9,044 bases of DNA from Pseudomonadota bacterium (GTDB lineage Bacteria > Desulfobacterota > Syntrophia > Syntrophales > JADFWA01), in NCBI GenBank assembly GCA_030612385.1, contig JAUWNZ010000035.1, positions 1 to 9,044 of the forward strand. Direction: 5' to 3'. Below the pieces are notes generated by a model. That model ran no database searches and was not told the origin of the DNA. It worked only from the letters and a program-made list of their open reading frames with translations. Position 1 is the first letter of the stretch; every line of letters starts with the position of its first letter. Positions 1-6,304 of the stretch are shown here, piece after piece. The position numbers and the translations under genes are program-made.

Positions 1-1
1 G

Positions 2-1426
2 CAGGAGATGATAAAGGGCGGGGATATCTCCTCTGTCGATATAGTCAAATCGGTCTTCAGACGGATAGACGCGGTTGAAAACAGGGTGCATTCTTATATT
101 ACACTCCTTCGTGATTCTGCGCTGGAAGAGGCGGAAAAGGCAGACCAAGAGATAAAAAGGGGTAACATAAAGGCGCTGACCGGCATTCCGATCGCGCTGA
201 AGGACATTATATGCACCAGGGGAGTGAGGACGACATGCGGCTCCAGGATACTTGGAAACTATGTTCCTCCCTACGATTCTACCGTGGTGAAGAAATTGAG
301 GGAGGCAGGCGCCATATTTGTGGGCAAGACCAATATGGACGAATTTGCCATGGGTTCATCAACGGAGACATCTTCCTTTAATATTACGAGAAATCCCTGG
401 GATCTCGAGAGGATACCGGGTGGGTCGAGCGGCGGGTCAGCCGCCGCAGTGGCTGCCGATGAATGTATCGCATCTCTCGGTTCCGATACAGGGGGATCGA
501 TCAGGCAGCCCGCCGCCATGTGCGGCGTGGTCGGGTTGAAACCTACTTATGGGCGGGTCTCCCGTTTCGGTCTGGTAGCTTTTGCCTCATCCTTGGACCA
601 GATAGGCCCCTTTTCGAAGGATGTTGGAGATTGCGCCATATTGATGAATGTTATCGCCGGACACGACCCCATGGACTCCACCTCGGTTCCGGTTGAAGTT
701 CCCGATTACAGGGAATATCTTTCAATGGATCTAAATGGCAGAAAGATTGGGATACCAAAGGAGTATTTTATTGAGGGAATCGATCCCGAGGTATCGGATG
801 CGATTGAGAAAGCCGTAGAGACATTGGAGGGTATGGGGGCAAAATGCGTAGAGGTCGCTCTTCCATACACGAACTACTGCGTGGCTGTATATTACATAAT
901 TGCGCCCGCCGAGGCCAGCTCAAACCTTGCCCGCTACGACGGAGTCAGATATGGTTTGCGATCCACGAATGGAGATGACCTTTTAGAGATGTACAAGAAT
1001 TCCCGGTCTGAGGGCTTCGGGGCGGAGGTAAAGAGGAGAATAATGATCGGGACTTACGCCCTCTCTTCCGGTTACTATGATGCTTATTACAAGAAGGCAT
1101 CTCAGGTAAGGACATTGATCAAGAAGGATTTCGAAGATGCATTCAAGAAGTGCGATGTTATTCTCACCCCCACATCCCCTACCCCGGCCTTTAAGATCGG
1201 TGAGAAGATGGATGATCCTTTACAGATGTATCTTTCGGATATATTTACCCTGTCCGCCAACCTTGCGGGCATACCGGGGATATCTGTTCCCTGTGGCTAT
1301 ACGAAGGGTGGTCTTCCCATAGGGCTTCAGTTTCTGGCAGGACATTTTGAGGAGGGAAAACTGATTCAGATAGCCTCCGCATATGAAAAACACTCAGAGA
1401 TAAAAGATAGGAGACCCGATCTGTAA
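2..1426 (+). CDS. gatA: Asp-tRNA(Asn)/Glu-tRNA(Gln) amidotransferase subunit A, 5'-truncated by the window edge
   Basis: GatA is the glutaminase subunit of the cytoplasmic GatCAB complex: it releases ammonia from glutamine, which is channelled to GatB to amidate Glu-tRNA(Gln) or Asp-tRNA(Asn). The amidase-signature core is plain. Numbering from the first in-window ATG (position 8), Lys65 in PIALKD is the catalytic lysine, Ser140 in GGSSGGS the cis-serine, and Ser164 in [11 protein letters not shown] the nucleophile; their spacing matches characterised GatA proteins. The frame stays open upstream of that ATG (codons for Gln-Glu at 2-7). The usual N-terminal dozen or so residues before the 'KGGDISS' helix are missing, so the true start probably lies before the window rather than at position 8. 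Full length would be about 485 residues, normal for the family. The gene ends one nucleotide before gatB. The family call is secure; only the start is unresolved. Confidence 0.97.
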   Translation, partial: QEMIKGGDISSVDIVKSVFRRIDAVENRVHSYITLLRDSALEEAEKADQEIKRGNIKALTGIPIALKDIICTRGVRTTCGSRILGNYVPPYDSTVVKKLREAGAIFVGKTNMDEFAMGSSTETSSFNITRNPWDLERIPGGSSGGSAAAVAADECIASLGSDTGGSIRQPAAMCGVVGLKPTYGRVSRFGLVAFASSLDQIGPFSKDVGDCAILMNVIAGHDPMDSTSVPVEVPDYREYLSMDLNGRKIGIPKEYFIEGIDPEVSDAIEKAVETLEGMGAKCVEVALPYTNYCVAVYYIIAPAEASSNLARYDGVRYGLRSTNGDDLLEMYKNSRSEGFGAEVKRRIMIGTYALSSGYYDAYYKKASQVRTLIKKDFEDAFKKCDVILTPTSPTPAFKIGEKMDDPLQMYLSDIFTLSANLAGIPGISVPCGYTKGGLPIGLQFLAGHFEEGKLIQIASAYEKHSEIKDRRPDL

Positions 1427-1427
1427 A

Positions 1428-2858
1428 ATGGAATATGAAGCTGTAATAGGGCTCGAGGTCCACGCCCAGCTCCTGACCGAAACGAAGATATTTTGCGGCT
1501 GTTCCACCAGATTCGGGGCGGCGCCCAATAGTCATACCTGTCCGATATGTCTCGGCATGCCGGGTGTGCTGCCCGTTATGAACAGGAAGGTGGTGGAGTA
1601 TACAATAAAGATGGCCCTTGCGACCCATTGCCGTATCAACAGGGAAAACAGTTTTGCCAGGAAAAACTATTTTTACCCTGATCTTCCAAAGGGTTACCAG
1701 ATATCCCAGTATGCCTATCCCCTTGCGGAGCATGGGTATGTTGAAGTTGAGGTAGATGGCGAAAAGAAACGGATAGGAATTACAAGAATTCATATGGAAG
1801 AGGATGCGGGGAAGCTCGTTCATGACGAATACAATCCTGTAAGTTATGTAGATCTCAACAGAGCCGGCGTTCCCCTGATAGAGATTGTCGGCGAACCGGA
1901 TATCAGAAGTTCTGAGGAGGCGATAGCCTATCTGCGCAGGCTCCATGAGATACTGGTCTATCTTGAGATATGTGACGGCAATATGGAGGAGGGGAGTTTC
2001 CGTTGTGACGCCAATATCTCCCTGAGGCCAAGGGGAGAGGATGAGCTCGGAACAAGGGCAGAGCTGAAGAATATGAACTCATTCAGAAATGTCCAGCGTG
2101 CGCTCGAACACGAGATAAAGAGACAGCAATATGTTCTGGAAGGCGGCGGGCAGGTGGTACAGGAAACCAGACTCTGGGACGATTCAAAGGGTGTTACACG
2201 TTCCATGAGGGGAAAAGAAGAGGCGCATGATTATCGGTACTTTCCCGATCCGGATCTTGTCCCGCTAATAATCAGCGATGAGTGGATAGAAGAGGTGAGA
2301 AAGACACTTCCTGAACTTCCCCTTAAGAAGAGGGAGCGATTTATCCTGGAATATGCCATTCCTGAGTATGACGCAGGTGTCCTGACGGCGAGCCGTGACC
2401 TGGCAGATTATTATGAAGAGACTGTCAGACTTTGCAGAAAGCCGAAGATAGCGAGCAACTGGGTCATGGGTGATATTTTGAGATATTTGAACGAGGAGAA
2501 GCGGGATATTAAAGCCTGTCCTGTTCGTTCGATTGCGCTTGCTGAGATGATCAATCTGATAGAGGATGGAACGATAAGCGGAAAGATAGCCAAGGAAGTT
2601 TTTGAAGAGATGTGGAAGTCCGAAAGGCCTCCGAAAGAAATAATAGAAGAAAAAGGGTTGTTGCAGATAACCGATGTTGATATATTAAAGAAGGTCATAA
2701 ATGAAGCGCTTGAGGCCGATCCCGAGAAAGTAGAGCAGTACAGAAGCGGAAAGGAAAAGCTGTTTGGCCATTTTATGGGCCAGGTTATGAAGGCGACCAG
2801 GGGAAAGGCCAATCCAAAGCTTGTCAATAAAATCCTTATAGAGATGCTTGCGGAGTGA
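1428..2858 (+). CDS. gatB: Asp-tRNA(Asn)/Glu-tRNA(Gln) amidotransferase subunit B
   Basis: GatB is the tRNA-binding kinase/transamidase subunit of GatCAB: it phosphorylates the misacylated Glu or Asp and amidates it with ammonia from GatA. The 476-residue length is typical. The start [15 protein letters not shown] is the canonical GatB N-terminus, with Glu10 and His12 in the metal-binding region and the acidic HMEEDAGK stretch at 122-129. Four cysteines (23, 25, 38, 41; CGC...CPIC) form the zinc knuckle seen in many bacterial GatB proteins. The PET112 family signature [20 protein letters not shown] is at 141-160. The C-terminal third is the helical YqeY-like tail that contacts tRNA. An AGGAGA Shine-Dalgarno lies inside the end of gatA (1409-1414), 13 nt from the ATG, which is long. 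The 1-nt gap to gatA indicates one transcript and translational coupling. A fold-back repeat starts immediately after the stop. Confidence 0.98.
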   Translation: MEYEAVIGLEVHAQLLTETKIFCGCSTRFGAAPNSHTCPICLGMPGVLPVMNRKVVEYTIKMALATHCRINRENSFARKNYFYPDLPKGYQISQYAYPLAEHGYVEVEVDGEKKRIGITRIHMEEDAGKLVHDEYNPVSYVDLNRAGVPLIEIVGEPDIRSSEEAIAYLRRLHEILVYLEICDGNMEEGSFRCDANISLRPRGEDELGTRAELKNMNSFRNVQRALEHEIKRQQYVLEGGGQVVQETRLWDDSKGVTRSMRGKEEAHDYRYFPDPDLVPLIISDEWIEEVRKTLPELPLKKRERFILEYAIPEYDAGVLTASRDLADYYEETVRLCRKPKIASNWVMGDILRYLNEEKRDIKACPVRSIALAEMINLIEDGTISGKIAKEVFEEMWKSERPPKEIIEEKGLLQITDVDILKKVINEALEADPEKVEQYRSGKEKLFGHFMGQVMKATRGKANPKLVNKILIEMLAE

Positions 2859-2919
2859 GGTTCACGGTTCAACGGTTAAAAGCTGACAACCGTGAACCAT
2901 GAACAGTGAACCGTGAACA
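2859..2919. repeat. Fold-back of GGTTCAC-type heptads after gatB
   Basis: GGTTCACGGTT (2859-2869) pairs perfectly with AACCGTGAACC (2888-2898). The overlapping GTTCACGGTTCA (2860-2871) also pairs perfectly with TGAACCGTGAAC (2907-2918), so one left arm has two possible right arms. The left arm touches the gatB stop codon and the block ends about 10 nt before the next start codon. No T-run follows, so it is not a standard intrinsic terminator. A 13-bp copy, GGTTCACGGTTCA, recurs downstream of the next gene (3861-3873). Confidence 0.8.
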
Positions 2920-2928
2920 TGGAGCTTT

Positions 2929-3855
2929 ATGAAGGGACTTGATCTTTCAGAAAAATACTTCAAGGCCTATGGATTGCCCCTTATTCAGGACAAGTTCAGC
3001 CCTTTTGCCGGTCGTATAAGCGCCGGGCTCGTAGGTGATGGCTCTGAATGTTTTGGTTTTGACGACAAAATTTCACGAGATCATGACTGGGGGCCGGGTT
3101 TCTGTGTCTGGCTGATGCGTGAAGACTTCGAAAAAATTTCCTCCGAACTGCAAGAAGAGATTGCAAGACTTCCTCAGACATTTCGGGGGCATGGTCCAAG
3201 ACAGGTCAGTGCATGGGGACAGGGTAGAACAGGTGTCTTTGAGATTTCTCAGTTTTATCTGAATTTCACCGGAATAGACCACATCCCTGATGATCTTGAG
3301 GAATGGCTCTTTATTCCGGAAAGTTCATTGGCGACGGCCACAAACGGCAGAGTCTTCTATGATGCACCTGGAGAATTCAGCAGATGGCGGGAAAGATTGT
3401 TAGAATTCTATCCCGAGGATGTAAGGTTAAAAAAGATAGCCTCCCGTTGTATGACTATCGCCCAGTCAGGACAGTACAATTTCGGACGCTCCTTTAAAAG
3501 AGGAGAATTTCTTGCTGCGCAATATTCGGAAACCAAATTCTGCGCCGATGTAATCTCCTTAATCTTTCTGCTAAACAAGAGATATACCCCTTACTACAAG
3601 TGGATGCATCGCGCACTCAAGGGGCTTCCGATTCTGGGAGAGACATGTTACACCATAATAAACGATTTCGTTACATCTCATGATTATGAAAAAAAGAGTC
3701 AATTGATTGAAGAAATTTGCGCCCTGCTCATACAGGAGTTTAAAAACCAGAATCTGAGCGATGGCGCAAGCGGGTTTCTCCTCGATCATGGCCCTCTTAT
3801 TCAGGCCAAAATAGAAGACGAAAGCCTCAGGGAGAGAAATGTATGGGTGGGCTAA
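2929..3855 (+). CDS. DUF4037 family nucleotidyltransferase-fold protein
   Basis: A 308-residue protein that I recognise as DUF4037. The N-terminal half carries a nucleotidyltransferase-like signature: Gly38-Ser39 (GDGSE), then the acidic run FGFDDKISRDHDWG with Asp45, Asp46, Asp51 and Asp53. This resembles the GS...DxD metal-binding core of the polymerase-beta superfamily. The C-terminal half is helical. Its LLNKRYTPYYKWMHRALKGLP stretch (about 217-237) resembles the helical substrate-binding domain that follows the catalytic domain in aminoglycoside-type nucleotidyltransferases. The protein is probably cytoplasmic: no signal peptide or membrane segment. Substrate and role are unknown; NMP transfer to a small molecule, protein or RNA is only inference. 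GGAG (2921-2924) sits 4 nt before the ATG, rather close; the next Met is residue 63, inside the signature region, so this start is preferred. Fold-back repeats flank both sides. A DUF4125 gene, a family often found with DUF4037, lies two genes downstream. Confidence 0.88.
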   Translation: MKGLDLSEKYFKAYGLPLIQDKFSPFAGRISAGLVGDGSECFGFDDKISRDHDWGPGFCVWLMREDFEKISSELQEEIARLPQTFRGHGPRQVSAWGQGRTGVFEISQFYLNFTGIDHIPDDLEEWLFIPESSLATATNGRVFYDAPGEFSRWRERLLEFYPEDVRLKKIASRCMTIAQSGQYNFGRSFKRGEFLAAQYSETKFCADVISLIFLLNKRYTPYYKWMHRALKGLPILGETCYTIINDFVTSHDYEKKSQLIEEICALLIQEFKNQNLSDGASGFLLDHGPLIQAKIEDESLRERNVWVG

Positions 3856-3860
3856 AAGCA

Positions 3861-3923
3861 GGTTCACGGTTCAGGGGTTCACGGTTCAGAGGTTAAAACC
3901 TTTGAACCCCTGAACCGTGAACC
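3861..3923. repeat. 21-bp perfect inverted repeat built from GGTTCAC/GGTTCAGG units
   Basis: Positions 3861-3881 (units GGTTCAC, GGTTCAGG, GGTTCA) are the perfect reverse complement of 3903-3923, with a 21-nt loop. A second fold competes: GGTTCAGAGGTT (3883-3894) pairs with AACCTTTGAACC (3897-3908) at 11 of 12 positions across a 2-nt loop. The first arm begins 5 nt after the DUF4037 stop codon. The stem could form in mRNA or as a cruciform. The tract after the stem is not T-rich, so any terminator role is uncertain. Confidence 0.85.
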
Positions 3924-3927
3924 TTTA

Positions 3928-4142
3928 GAACGGGGACGAACTAATTTCCCCAAGCATAAATATAAAAAATTTTGATACTTGTAGGAGCAACCCCCTGTGG
4001 TTGCCCAGCATTGTATGGTCAATTTGTAATCGGGCAGGCACAGGGGCCTGCCCCTACGGTTCCAGTTTAAAATATTTTGCGTTAGAAAATTCATCACCTG
4101 AAGCTGTGATGCATACTTGGGAAAGTTATTTCATCCTCGTTC
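3928..4142. repeat. About 215-bp inverted-repeat element with 30-bp arms
   Basis: Positions 3928-3957 (beginning GAACGGGGACGAA) match the reverse complement of 4113-4142 (beginning GAACGAGGATGAA) at 24 of 30 positions without gaps. The interior holds a REP/inverted-REP pair (3981-4057) and a small hairpin, CATCAC/GTGATG (4092-4097 with 4106-4111). There is no ORF of note inside. The structure resembles a MITE or a degenerate palindromic spacer element; I see no clear target-site duplication. Arrays of TGAACC-type units lie immediately outside both arms, so the whole spacer is nested. Confidence 0.7.
3981..4057. repeat. REP / inverted-REP pair, family 1 (BIME-like)
   Basis: The first unit (3981-4006) starts with GTAG and contains stem GCAACC (3987-3992), loop CCCTGT and GGTTGC (3999-4004). 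The second (4032-4057) is the same family in the opposite orientation: GGGCAGGC (4032-4039), loop ACAGGG, GCCTGCCC (4046-4053), ending in CTAC. Both are 26 bp and are separated by 25 bp. A conserved GTAG at the foot of the hairpin is the mark of bacterial REP sequences recognised by REP-associated tyrosine transposases (RAYTs). No RAYT gene is in this window. Confidence 0.75.
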
Positions 4143-4177
4143 CCTTGAACCCTTGAACCTCTGAACCTTTGAACCTC
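4142..4177. repeat. 8-bp tandem array (CCYYTGAA) directly upstream of the SDR gene
   Basis: The array holds four and a half units: CCCTTGAA, CCCTTGAA, CCTCTGAA, CCTTTGAA and a partial CCTC. It ends 5 nt before the SDR start codon, where a Shine-Dalgarno would be expected, and none is present. AACCTCTGAACC (4156-4167) is the exact reverse complement of 3883-3894 in the block after the DUF4037 gene, making it the outer arm of the nested spacer. Confidence 0.8.
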
Positions 4178-4182
4178 GTTAT

Positions 4183-5100
4183 ATGAAAAATGTTCTCGTA
4201 ATTGGCGGAAGTTATTTTGTAGGCAGGGTCTTTGTTGAAGAACTGTCAAAGGAATCCGATTATCGCATTTATGTGATTAACAGAGGCTCTCGCCCCCTCA
4301 ATATGGAGGGGGTAACGGAAATTATTTGTGACAGGAATAACGCGGCACAATTGCAAGAGAATATCCCACCCGAAAAATGGGATGCGGTGGTTGATTTTTG
4401 CGCATATTATCCGAACGACATTGAAGGGATGCTTTCTGCTCTCTCAAGGCATGATGTTGGACAATACATCTATATCAGCACCTCCTCAGTATACAAAGAG
4501 ACACTGACAATTCCGGTCATGGAGGATGCTCCGAAGCTTGCCGAAACCCAGCCGGAGTTAGGTCCATATTCAGATTATGCCCTTAACAAGTGGCGCTCTG
4601 AGATAAGACTGATGGAACTTTGTGTCGGGACGAATATCCATTACACCTCTTTGCGTCCCGCTATCATCTATGGTAAGTATAATTATGCTCCCAGGGAGAG
4701 CTATTTCTTCGATTTGATCCATCAAAACAAAACAGTAGCGTTGCCCGACAACCCGCTGCCCCTCTTCACCTTTGTGTCGGTCTGGGATGTGGCGAGGATC
4801 ATTATTGCCTGTATCGGCAATGAAAAGGTCTTTGATCGGGCTTTTAATCTGGCGGCCCCCGATCTGGTGTCCTACCGCAGGCTTGTTGAAGTCCTTGGCG
4901 AGATTATGGAAAAGAAAATCAGGGTAAGAAACATGAGTGTGAAAGCTATTGACGAGAGGAAAATTCCTCTGCCTTTTCCCTTGGATAATCACCTGATCTA
5001 CTCCGGCGCCCTTATACGACAAGTTCTGAGTATCAAATATACCCCCTTTGTTGAGGGGATGAGAAAGACCTATCAATTTTACGTCGAATCAGGGGGTTAA
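4183..5100 (+). CDS. NAD(P)-dependent epimerase/dehydratase-like SDR
   Basis: A 305-residue Rossmann-fold protein of the extended/atypical short-chain dehydrogenase/reductase superfamily (NAD-dependent epimerase/dehydratase group). The N-terminal dinucleotide motif is GGSYFVG (8-14), a variant of GGTGFIG. Strand 2 ends in INRGSRP (32-38), with Asn-Arg where NAD-specific enzymes carry an acidic residue, so NADP(H) use is possible. STSSVY (99-104) supplies the catalytic Ser/Thr and YALNK (132-136) the YxxxK pair. The C-terminal half binds substrate and has no diagnostic motif I can name, so the sugar-nucleotide or other substrate is unknown. The protein is cytoplasmic by appearance. The start fits the family exactly (MKNVLVIGGS), yet there is no Shine-Dalgarno: the leader is the 8-bp repeat array. 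It lies between the DUF4037 and DUF4125 genes; whether the three act together is inference. Confidence 0.9.
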   Translation: MKNVLVIGGSYFVGRVFVEELSKESDYRIYVINRGSRPLNMEGVTEIICDRNNAAQLQENIPPEKWDAVVDFCAYYPNDIEGMLSALSRHDVGQYIYISTSSVYKETLTIPVMEDAPKLAETQPELGPYSDYALNKWRSEIRLMELCVGTNIHYTSLRPAIIYGKYNYAPRESYFFDLIHQNKTVALPDNPLPLFTFVSVWDVARIIIACIGNEKVFDRAFNLAAPDLVSYRRLVEVLGEIMEKKIRVRNMSVKAIDERKIPLPFPLDNHLIYSGALIRQVLSIKYTPFVEGMRKTYQFYVESGG

Positions 5101-5216
5101 TTCGTATCAGACACGGTTTCGGGTTTCGAGTTAAAAAAAGAGTAACTACTCAGCCGCAGATTCACACAGATGAACGCAGAAAAGGTTAAATACAAAGAAA
5201 TCACGTGACTATGTGA

Positions 5217-5331
5217 GTATACTCTACACGGCCATAGCTTACGCTATATGTAGCGGAAGGCTTTAGCCTTCCATTAAAAGAATGGAGACCTAAAGGTCTC
5301 CGCTACACGGGGTTCATGTATACTCTACACG
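5217..5331. repeat. Perfect 14-bp direct repeat bracketing a REP pair
   Basis: GTATACTCTACACG occurs at 5217-5230 and again at 5318-5331, 101 bp apart, enclosing the family-2 REP pair. It could be a duplicated target, part of a longer dispersed unit, or the edge of a copied module. A small ATAGC/GCTAT hairpin (5234-5247) lies just inside the left copy. Confidence 0.7.
5250..5306. repeat. REP / inverted-REP pair, family 2 (GTAGCGGA...)
   Basis: The first unit (5250-5274) is GTAGC plus an 8-bp stem GGAAGGCT/AGCCTTCC (5255-5262 with 5265-5272) closed by TT. The opposing unit (5282-5306) has GGAGACCT/AGGTCTCC (5284-5291 with 5294-5301) closed by AA and ends GCTAC. Read outward-in, both follow GTAGCGGA-RVSCTTTAGSBY-TCCAT, with compensating stem changes. 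CCATT/AATGG (5271-5275 with 5281-5285) also pairs between the units. The GTAG foot is shared with family 1 but the stems differ. Confidence 0.75.
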
Positions 5332-5535
5332 ATTACAAATTACGACGGAAAAATCTCAAATTTTGGCCGATTACAGTATAGCTACAATAAAAGGGAAAAG
5401 ATCAGCGATGATCCGCGTAGATCGGTGGCTGAATAGTTGCCAAAAAAGAAAGCAATTTCAGCGAGTTTGAAGACCCGAAACCCAAAACTCGAAACTCTAA
5501 ACCCGAAACCATATTTCAAAGAAGGAGGTTGAAAG

Positions 5536-6123
5536 ATGTCTCAAAAGCACGATTTGATAGATGAAATTTTGGTAAGAGAACTAAAGATGTTTCTGACAGT
5601 GCCTGTCAAGCAAAGGGCAGCCTGCCAGGAGGATCCGGAGAGCTTCAGGATAATGAGGAGCTCGCAATTCATGGTGTGGTCCGAGGAGGCCATCAGGAGT
5701 TATCTCGATGACCTGAAAGAGGCGGAAAAAAAGGGGCGTAACTTTATGACCGATAAATATGCCAGGATGGATAACCTCATTCCCAGGCTTAAGGAAAATT
5801 CTTTGATCGATAAGATAGTGGAGATTGAGTGTGCCTGGAATAAGGAGATATTAGAGAAATACCCGAATGCCATGGGAGGAGCCCGCCCCGCTTCAAGCTC
5901 TCAGGACACACCCTCTGTTACTTCATTTGAGACATACCTGAGAGGGGAACTTGAAACATACTCGGATCGAACCCTTTCCCTCCTTTACAAAGATGTCAAG
6001 GAGAAATGGGAAACGGGGAATAACAGGGCAATGGATACCTCTCGATATATGGTGGAGCAACTTGGATATGATTCCTTAGAAGACGCTGAAATAACGGCTA
6101 AGAAAAGAGCGGAGCAGGCGTGA
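5536..6123 (+). CDS. DUF4125 family protein
   Basis: A 195-residue, mostly alpha-helical, charged, probably cytoplasmic protein that I recognise as DUF4125. Seen features: an N-terminal helix LIDEILVRELKMFLTV; the family-like stretch AACQEDPESFRIMRSSQFMVWSEE (28-51), with a conserved Cys-Gln followed by MR-SQF-W; YLDDLKEAEKKGRN (56-69); KYARMDNLIPRL (74-85); and a C-terminal FETYLRGELETYSDRTLSLLY segment (136-156). There is no catalytic motif I can name and the function is unknown. In Firmicutes-like genomes I recall this domain fused or adjacent to DUF4037, so its partner is probably the protein at 2929-3855. A strong Shine-Dalgarno AAGGAGGT (5522-5529) lies 6 nt before the ATG, fixing the start. 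A fold-back repeat begins one nucleotide after the stop. Confidence 0.85.
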   Translation: MSQKHDLIDEILVRELKMFLTVPVKQRAACQEDPESFRIMRSSQFMVWSEEAIRSYLDDLKEAEKKGRNFMTDKYARMDNLIPRLKENSLIDKIVEIECAWNKEILEKYPNAMGGARPASSSQDTPSVTSFETYLRGELETYSDRTLSLLYKDVKEKWETGNNRAMDTSRYMVEQLGYDSLEDAEITAKKRAEQA

Positions 6124-6124
6124 A

Positions 6125-6304
6125 AACTACTCACGTAGTCAGGCTGAAGGTGTTTAGGCTGAAGGCCGAAGGTACCCGAAAAACACAATTGCCGCACTTT
6201 GGCGGAGAAGCAACAAATTTTTGCATTAAACATGACTTCAAAGTGTGCAGTATTCCCGTTTTTCCTAACAGCCTTCAGCCTTCAGTCTAAACACCTGAGT
6301 AGTT
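6125..6304. repeat. 180-bp inverted-repeat element between two convergent stop codons
   Basis: AACTACTCA (6125-6133) pairs perfectly with TGAGTAGTT (6296-6304). After a 15-bp insert on the left (6134-6148), GGTGTTTAGGCTGAAGG and flanking bases (6149-6172) pair with 6272-6295 at 22 of 24 positions. The arms contain GGCTGAA/GGCCGAA heptads. The interior (6173-6271) includes a CCGC/GCGG hairpin but no convincing gene. The element starts one base after the DUF4125 stop and its right end overlaps the stop codon of the minus-strand relic, so it would form the 3' end of both transcripts. Confidence 0.75.

Larger units (their letters stand above)
5144..5438. repeat. 39-bp imperfect inverted repeat of decameric GATNNACGC-like units
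   Basis: Positions 5144-5182 (beginning AACTACTCAGCCGCAGATT) match the reverse complement of 5400-5438 (beginning AACTATTCAGCCACCGATC) at 27 of 39 positions without gaps. Inside each arm a roughly 10-bp unit repeats: CAGATTCACA, CAGATGAACG, CAGA on the left; CCGATCTACG, CGGATCATCG, CTGATC on the right. Decameric arrays like this are, from memory, widespread in spacers of many bacteria. The AACTAYTCAG outer ends recur in the block at 6125-6304. Confidence 0.65.
5115..5510. repeat. Nested inverted-repeat spacer; outer arms are GGGTTTC-type heptads
   Basis: This fills the 435-bp gap after the SDR gene. The outer left arm GGTTTCGGGTTTCGAGTT (5115-5132) is mirrored on the right by a heptad array (5474-5510): CCCGAAA, CCCAAAA, CTCGAAA, CTCTAAA, CCCGAAA, CC. 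The right side carries one additional 7-bp unit relative to the left arm. Inside lie a 39-bp imperfect inverted repeat, a 14-bp direct repeat and a REP pair, annotated separately. No ORF with coding character is present. A promoter for the DUF4125 gene may be here but I cannot place one. Confidence 0.75.

Noticed and set aside
1245..1946. Minus-strand open frame of 233 codons across the gatA-gatB junction
   Set aside because: It is fully antisense to two well-supported genes, has no ribosome site, and its translation shows no family features.
2859..2919. Intrinsic terminator after gatB
   Set aside because: A stem exists but no T-run follows either possible right arm, so it is annotated as a fold-back repeat only.
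4570..5076. Minus-strand open frame of 168 codons inside the SDR gene
   Set aside because: Antisense shadow of the SDR gene, whose motifs and start are clear on the plus strand.
5474..5510. Telomere-like CCCTAAA resemblance of the heptad array
   Set aside because: Only about five degenerate units inside a bacterial spacer; it reflects the general heptad style of these repeats.
5985..6233. Minus-strand open frame over the DUF4125 3' end and the left arm of the 6125-6304 repeat
   Set aside because: Half is antisense to DUF4125 and half is translated repeat; no coding signals.
2859..6304. CRISPR array, because of many short repeats
   Set aside because: Units are 7-10 bp or paired inverted repeats without regular unique spacers; there are no cas genes.
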